Assembly (NCBI GenBank): GCA_021846045.1
Contig: JAJZCM010000005.1
Location: forward strand, 1 to 62,436
From: a bacterium
Lineage (GTDB): Bacteria > Elusimicrobiota > Elusimicrobia > UBA1565 > UBA9628
DNA length: 62,436 nucleotides
Direction of reading: 5' to 3'
Under the pieces are notes generated by a model. The model was not told the origin of the DNA, did no database searches, and saw nothing but the letters and a program-made list of their open reading frames with translations. Positions 59,336 through 62,436 of this stretch are shown here, in pieces (the first letter of the stretch is position 1; the number at the start of each line of letters is the position of its first letter). The position numbers were made by a program, and so were the translations under genes.

Positions 59336-61632
59336 TTTGGTTTTACCGGTTGCGTCGGATTTGGAACTCCAACGCCCAAGGAAAGGGCTTGTTTGTCCGG
59401 CGCGGGAAGGCCTTGTCTTTTCGCCTTATTTTCCTCGCTTTCAAAAATAGACTTCGGAACATTGAGCCCTTTAAAATGGAACTCCTCATGAAATGTCGGC
59501 ACGTAATCGCAGGCCGAAAAGTAGCCGACGCTTTGCCCCTTTTCATTAACGGCGACTTGGTGATACTTGTAAATATCCTGCATCGAAATTTTAAGCCCTT
59601 CTTTTCCTGTCACTTCCGTCACATAGGTCACGCGCCTTTTTCCATCCGAGAATCTGGTTAATTGAATGATGACATGAACCGCGCTTGAAATCATGTCGAC
59701 CAAAACCGACATCGGAAGCTCCGTTCCCGCCATCAAACACATCGCGGCCAAACGCGAAATCGCGTCGTTAGGAGAATTGGCGTGAAGAGTCGCAAGCGAA
59801 CCCTCATGGCCCGTGTTCATCGCTTGAAGCATATCCAAGGCTTCCCCGCCGCGGCACTCGCCGACCACGATGCGGTCCGGCCTCATGCGCAAACAGTTTT
59901 TGATGAGATCGCGAATTGCAATTTCTCCTTTCCCTTCGATATTGGGGGGACGCGATTCCAAGCGAACCCAATGTTCCTGCATCAAATTGAGTTCGGCGGT
60001 GTCTTCAACGGTAATGATGCGCTCATCTTCTGGAATAAAATTCGACAACATATTCAAAAAGGTTGTTTTTCCGGTTCCGGTTCCGCCCGAGATAATAATG
60101 TTCTTGCGTAAAATAACGCAATTTTTGACGAACTCAATGAGCTCGGGAGTGCAAGCGCCGAAGCCAATCAGTTGTTTATAAGTAAAGGGCTTCGCCGAAA
60201 AGCGCCGAATCGTCAAAGTCGGGCCGGACACCGCCAAGGGCGCAATGATGGCATTGACGCGGGAACCGTCTTTGAGACGGGCATCAACCAATGGCACGGA
60301 CTCGTCAATTCTGCGTCCAACCGGCGCGACAATGCGTTTAATAACCTGAACCACTTGGTCGTCGTCTCTAAACCTCACTGGAAGGAGCACCAATTTTCCC
60401 TGGCGCTCAATGTAGATGCGGTTAAACGAGTTGACCATGATTTCGTTGACGCTGGGGTCTCTCAGCAAGGACTGAAGAGGCCCAAGCCCTAATATTTCAT
60501 CAATGAGTTCGGCGCTGAAAACCTCGCGCTGTTGGCGGGAGAGTTTCAGCTCGGGTTCACGCTGCAAAAGACTTTCAATGATGGCCGAAACCCGGGTTCT
60601 ATTCTCTTCGTTTTGCTCGGTCTCATCTGAAATTCGGATTCGCTCGGTTTCCATCGCGGTCACAACCAGTTTGTGCATTTTCCCTTTCAATTCATCCCAA
60701 AAAGGCGGAATATCCCCCTCGGCGAGTCGCGCGGGTTCTGGCTTTTTCTTGGCCGTGGCGCCATCGGAAGAATCCGCGCCGAGGGCGGATTTCCATAAAA
60801 GCTCCGAGCCTTGCTGGAATTCATTGGTCTCAAGGCTCGATTCCCATGATTTAGCCGCAGGGATCGCGCTTCCCAAGCGAGCGAGCAAAACCTTGAGGGT
60901 CTTTGCCCAATCGTTTTGCATGTTTTCCGCGACCAGGACTTTCTGGGTATTGGCGCATTCGGGAATTAACTCCTCCCATGGCATATAAGCGAGCACTTTC
61001 TTTTGGAGCGTTTGGAAGAATTTGTCAATTTCCTGCGGAGCCAAGGAACCGGGAAGATTAGCCTGGTTGATCACCACTTCAAAACGCTCCAACGGAAAGT
61101 GAAGGGCTTTAAGCTCCGAAAAAATGCTGTAGGTCGCCTCGCAATGGCTTCTCTGGGGTAGACAAACCCAATAGACAAGATCGGCGAAATCCAAAGAGAA
61201 AATCTGCATTGGAAAGTACGGATCGACGTCGATGAAAATGTCGTAGGTCTCGGACAAGGCCCCCAAAACCTTGGCCACCACACGAGGCTCAAGCATCGTG
61301 ATTTCTTTTCTACTATTACCCAAGGGCAAGACTCCGACCCCCCACTGACTCATTGGAATCCGCCCGCGCAGAAGTTTTCCCAATCCCGAGGGATTGGGAG
61401 CGACCAAGGAGGAAAGTTGCGCCAAGGTCGGCGAATTCAAGCGCAATTGAAAAGAAATATCGTTTCGCCCCAGAGGGTCCATGGAGACGATTAAAACGTT
61501 GCGGTTCTGGGTTCCGGCCCACACCAAAGCCAAGTTAAGGCAAATCGCGCTTTTGCCGACGCCTTCCTTGGGCCCGGTGAAAACGGCCACCCGCCCCGGC
61601 AAGCTGACCGTCTTTGTTTCTGGAGTCGCCAT
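59332..61632 (-). CDS. CpaE-CpaF (TadZ-TadA) fusion ATPase
   Basis: A 766-residue fusion. The N-terminal 260 residues are a ParA/MinD-type domain (deviant Walker A GPKEGVGKS, K22 and K27; VLIVSMDPLGRND), matching CpaE/TadZ, which places the pilus machine. The C-terminal part (about 300-700) is the CpaF/TadA secretion ATPase: N-terminal helical region, RRFSAKPFTYKQLI, Walker A SGGTGTGKTT (K522), the Asp box ITVEDTAEL, and Walker B RPDRIVVGECRGGEA. In most Tad loci these are two genes. It is 1 bp downstream of the secretin gene and overlaps tadB. Confidence 0.92.
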   Translation of the reverse strand: MATPETKTVSLPGRVAVFTGPKEGVGKSAICLNLALVWAGTQNRNVLIVSMDPLGRNDISFQLRLNSPTLAQLSSLVAPNPSGLGKLLRGRIPMSQWGVGVLPLGNSRKEITMLEPRVVAKVLGALSETYDIFIDVDPYFPMQIFSLDFADLVYWVCLPQRSHCEATYSIFSELKALHFPLERFEVVINQANLPGSLAPQEIDKFFQTLQKKVLAYMPWEELIPECANTQKVLVAENMQNDWAKTLKVLLARLGSAIPAAKSWESSLETNEFQQGSELLWKSALGADSSDGATAKKKPEPARLAEGDIPPFWDELKGKMHKLVVTAMETERIRISDETEQNEENRTRVSAIIESLLQREPELKLSRQQREVFSAELIDEILGLGPLQSLLRDPSVNEIMVNSFNRIYIERQGKLVLLPVRFRDDDQVVQVIKRIVAPVGRRIDESVPLVDARLKDGSRVNAIIAPLAVSGPTLTIRRFSAKPFTYKQLIGFGACTPELIEFVKNCVILRKNIIISGGTGTGKTTFLNMLSNFIPEDERIITVEDTAELNLMQEHWVRLESRPPNIEGKGEIAIRDLIKNCLRMRPDRIVVGECRGGEALDMLQAMNTGHEGSLATLHANSPNDAISRLAAMCLMAGTELPMSVLVDMISSAVHVIIQLTRFSDGKRRVTYVTEVTGKEGLKISMQDIYKYHQVAVNEKGQSVGYFSACDYVPTFHEEFHFKGLNVPKSIFESEENKAKRQGLPAPDKQALSLGVGVPNPTQPVKPK

Positions 61633-61633
61633 T

Positions 61634-62377
61634 TTATTTCACGATCTCAAGGGTGATGAACAAAAACAACGTTGACTGCTGCTCTTGAATGCTGGTCTGC
61701 GTAAAGAGAAGTCCCAATAGCGGAATGCGGCCCAAATACGGTACGCGCGTTTTAGTGATATTTTTAGAACTGGTCTTAAGCCCCCCGATGACCAGGGTTT
61801 CTCCGCTTCTGACCTCAACCGCAGTTTGAATTTGACGAGTCGTAATAGAAGGCACGACGCTTCCGCCGACCTGAACGGTCTGTGAATAATTGGGGTTAGA
61901 CACCTCTAATTGAAACTGCGCCATGATATGATCTTTTCTATTGGGGTCGACCGAGACCGCCGCATTTAAAATCGTCGCTATTTTCTTAAAACTCACTCCC
62001 ACGCCTTGAACATTGACGACCGGGTAGGGCTGTTCCCCTCCAACGACAAAATTAGCCTGCTGCCCCGATTGAACGATGACCTTGGGGTTCGACAAGGTCT
62101 GCGCTTTTCCATCGGTCTCCATCATTTGAAGAGAAGTTTGCAAAGCCGTTTTCCTCGCGAAGTCCCCAATATGAATAAGCCCGGGAATCGCGGTCTCGGC
62201 GAAGCTAATTCCCGTCTGAAACGGACCCCAGTTAAAACCTTCTGCTTTGTTCACGGAACCTGAAATCTCCACGATATCGGCCGATATTGAAATAAGGGGC
62301 GTCTTATCCGCCGCCCGCGCACGCATAGGCGCGGCCAACAGAACAAGAAATATTCCCCACCACTGTCGCATTATCAT
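61634..62377 (-). CDS. Short secretin-domain protein (CpaC/RcpA-like)
   Basis: 247 residues from ATG 62377: a signal peptide (MRQWWGIFLVLLAAPMRARA) then almost only the secretin pore domain. Blocks include GKAQTLSNPKVIVQSGQQANFVVG, then VEVRSGETLVIGGL and VPYLGRIPLLGLLFTQTS, the standard end of secretins. The N0/N1/BON domains that normally contact the inner-membrane complex are missing. It would form the outer-membrane channel. It is first of the Tad operon and begins shortly after a dispersed repeat at the window edge. Alternative starts at 62371 and 62425. Confidence 0.85.
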   Translation of the reverse strand: MIMRQWWGIFLVLLAAPMRARAADKTPLISISADIVEISGSVNKAEGFNWGPFQTGISFAETAIPGLIHIGDFARKTALQTSLQMMETDGKAQTLSNPKVIVQSGQQANFVVGGEQPYPVVNVQGVGVSFKKIATILNAAVSVDPNRKDHIMAQFQLEVSNPNYSQTVQVGGSVVPSITTRQIQTAVEVRSGETLVIGGLKTSSKNITKTRVPYLGRIPLLGLLFTQTSIQEQQSTLFLFITLEIVK

Positions 62378-62413
62378 GTTGTCGTACTGAAAAAACGGGA
62401 ACGCCGCAAATCC

Positions 62414-62436
62414 GCAACTACTCACGTCACCCCGAC
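62414..62436. repeat. Dispersed double-hairpin repeat (copy 5, cut by window edge)
   Basis: CAACTACTCACGTCACCCCGAC, the reverse complement of 34270-34296 including its GTGAGTAGTT flank. Only one arm half lies inside the window. Confidence 0.75.

Noticed and set aside
1-62436. tRNA or rRNA genes
   Set aside because: Intergenic gaps were scanned by eye for cloverleaf and T-loop (GTTCGAxxC) patterns; none convincing was found.

Overview
The window is a gene-dense stretch of a bacterial chromosome, about 52-54% GC by eye. Genes sit in tight, often overlapping operons on both strands. An LptD-like outer-membrane LPS-assembly protein, MltA, a secretin and a Tad pilus/secretion locus point to a diderm (Gram-negative-type) bacterium. 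Lys/Ala-rich N-terminal tails on the DksA-like protein and the response regulator, system-II cytochrome c maturation (ResB/CcsA) beside hemA, and a fused Tad ATPase fit Elusimicrobiota or another candidate-phylum-like lineage. That assignment is an inference from gene style only; no rRNA, tRNA or CRISPR array was seen.

Layout: 0-12 kb holds the tail of a SprT/YgjP-like metallohydrolase, a NarL-type response regulator, ornithine aminotransferase, alpha-glucan phosphorylase, RNase D, an APC permease, a sodium:solute symporter and a GYF-like membrane protein. 12-20 kb holds a DksA/TraR protein and the minus-strand run comF-comEC-nadK-recN-gltX. 20-31.5 kb is an accessory zone: a deleted IS3-type transposase, a secreted phospholipase C-like protein, a BrnT/BrnA toxin-antitoxin pair between direct repeats, an enoyl-CoA isomerase/dienoyl-CoA reductase pair, coiled-coil and TPR proteins, a secreted gluzincin, a di-haem peroxidase, Dps, and a PD-(D/E)XK-like nuclease followed by a Fic remnant. 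31.5-43.8 kb is core metabolism: M16 protease, hemA, ccsA, resB, then the gap-arginase-pgk operon, an MsrB-MsrA fusion and a peroxiredoxin. 43.8-52 kb holds lptD and the operon prfA-prmC-murA-folC-ROK kinase, plus rpmE. 52-62.4 kb holds a secreted degenerate HAD protein and a Tad operon: short secretin, CpaE-CpaF fusion ATPase, TadB with an extra N-terminal domain, TadC, a TPR protein, a kinase-less HAMP sensor and MltA.

Three things stand out. (1) Two homologous elements of about 270-290 bp (12766-13035 and 37712-37999), in opposite orientation, each end in a 32-33 bp inverted repeat. The repeats are nearly perfect within a copy but differ between copies, which is a covariation signature of a structured element I cannot assign to a known family. 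(2) Many genes at transcription-unit starts carry a TANNNT -10-like hexamer 6-7 nt before the start codon and no Shine-Dalgarno, implying widespread leaderless mRNAs; others in the same window have good Shine-Dalgarno sequences. (3) The Tad locus is architecturally unusual in at least four of its genes.

Dispersed double-hairpin repeats (ATTCCGGC...GCCGGAAT plus CCCCGAC...GTCGGGG) occur five times; one has become in-frame coding sequence at the start of the M16 protease.
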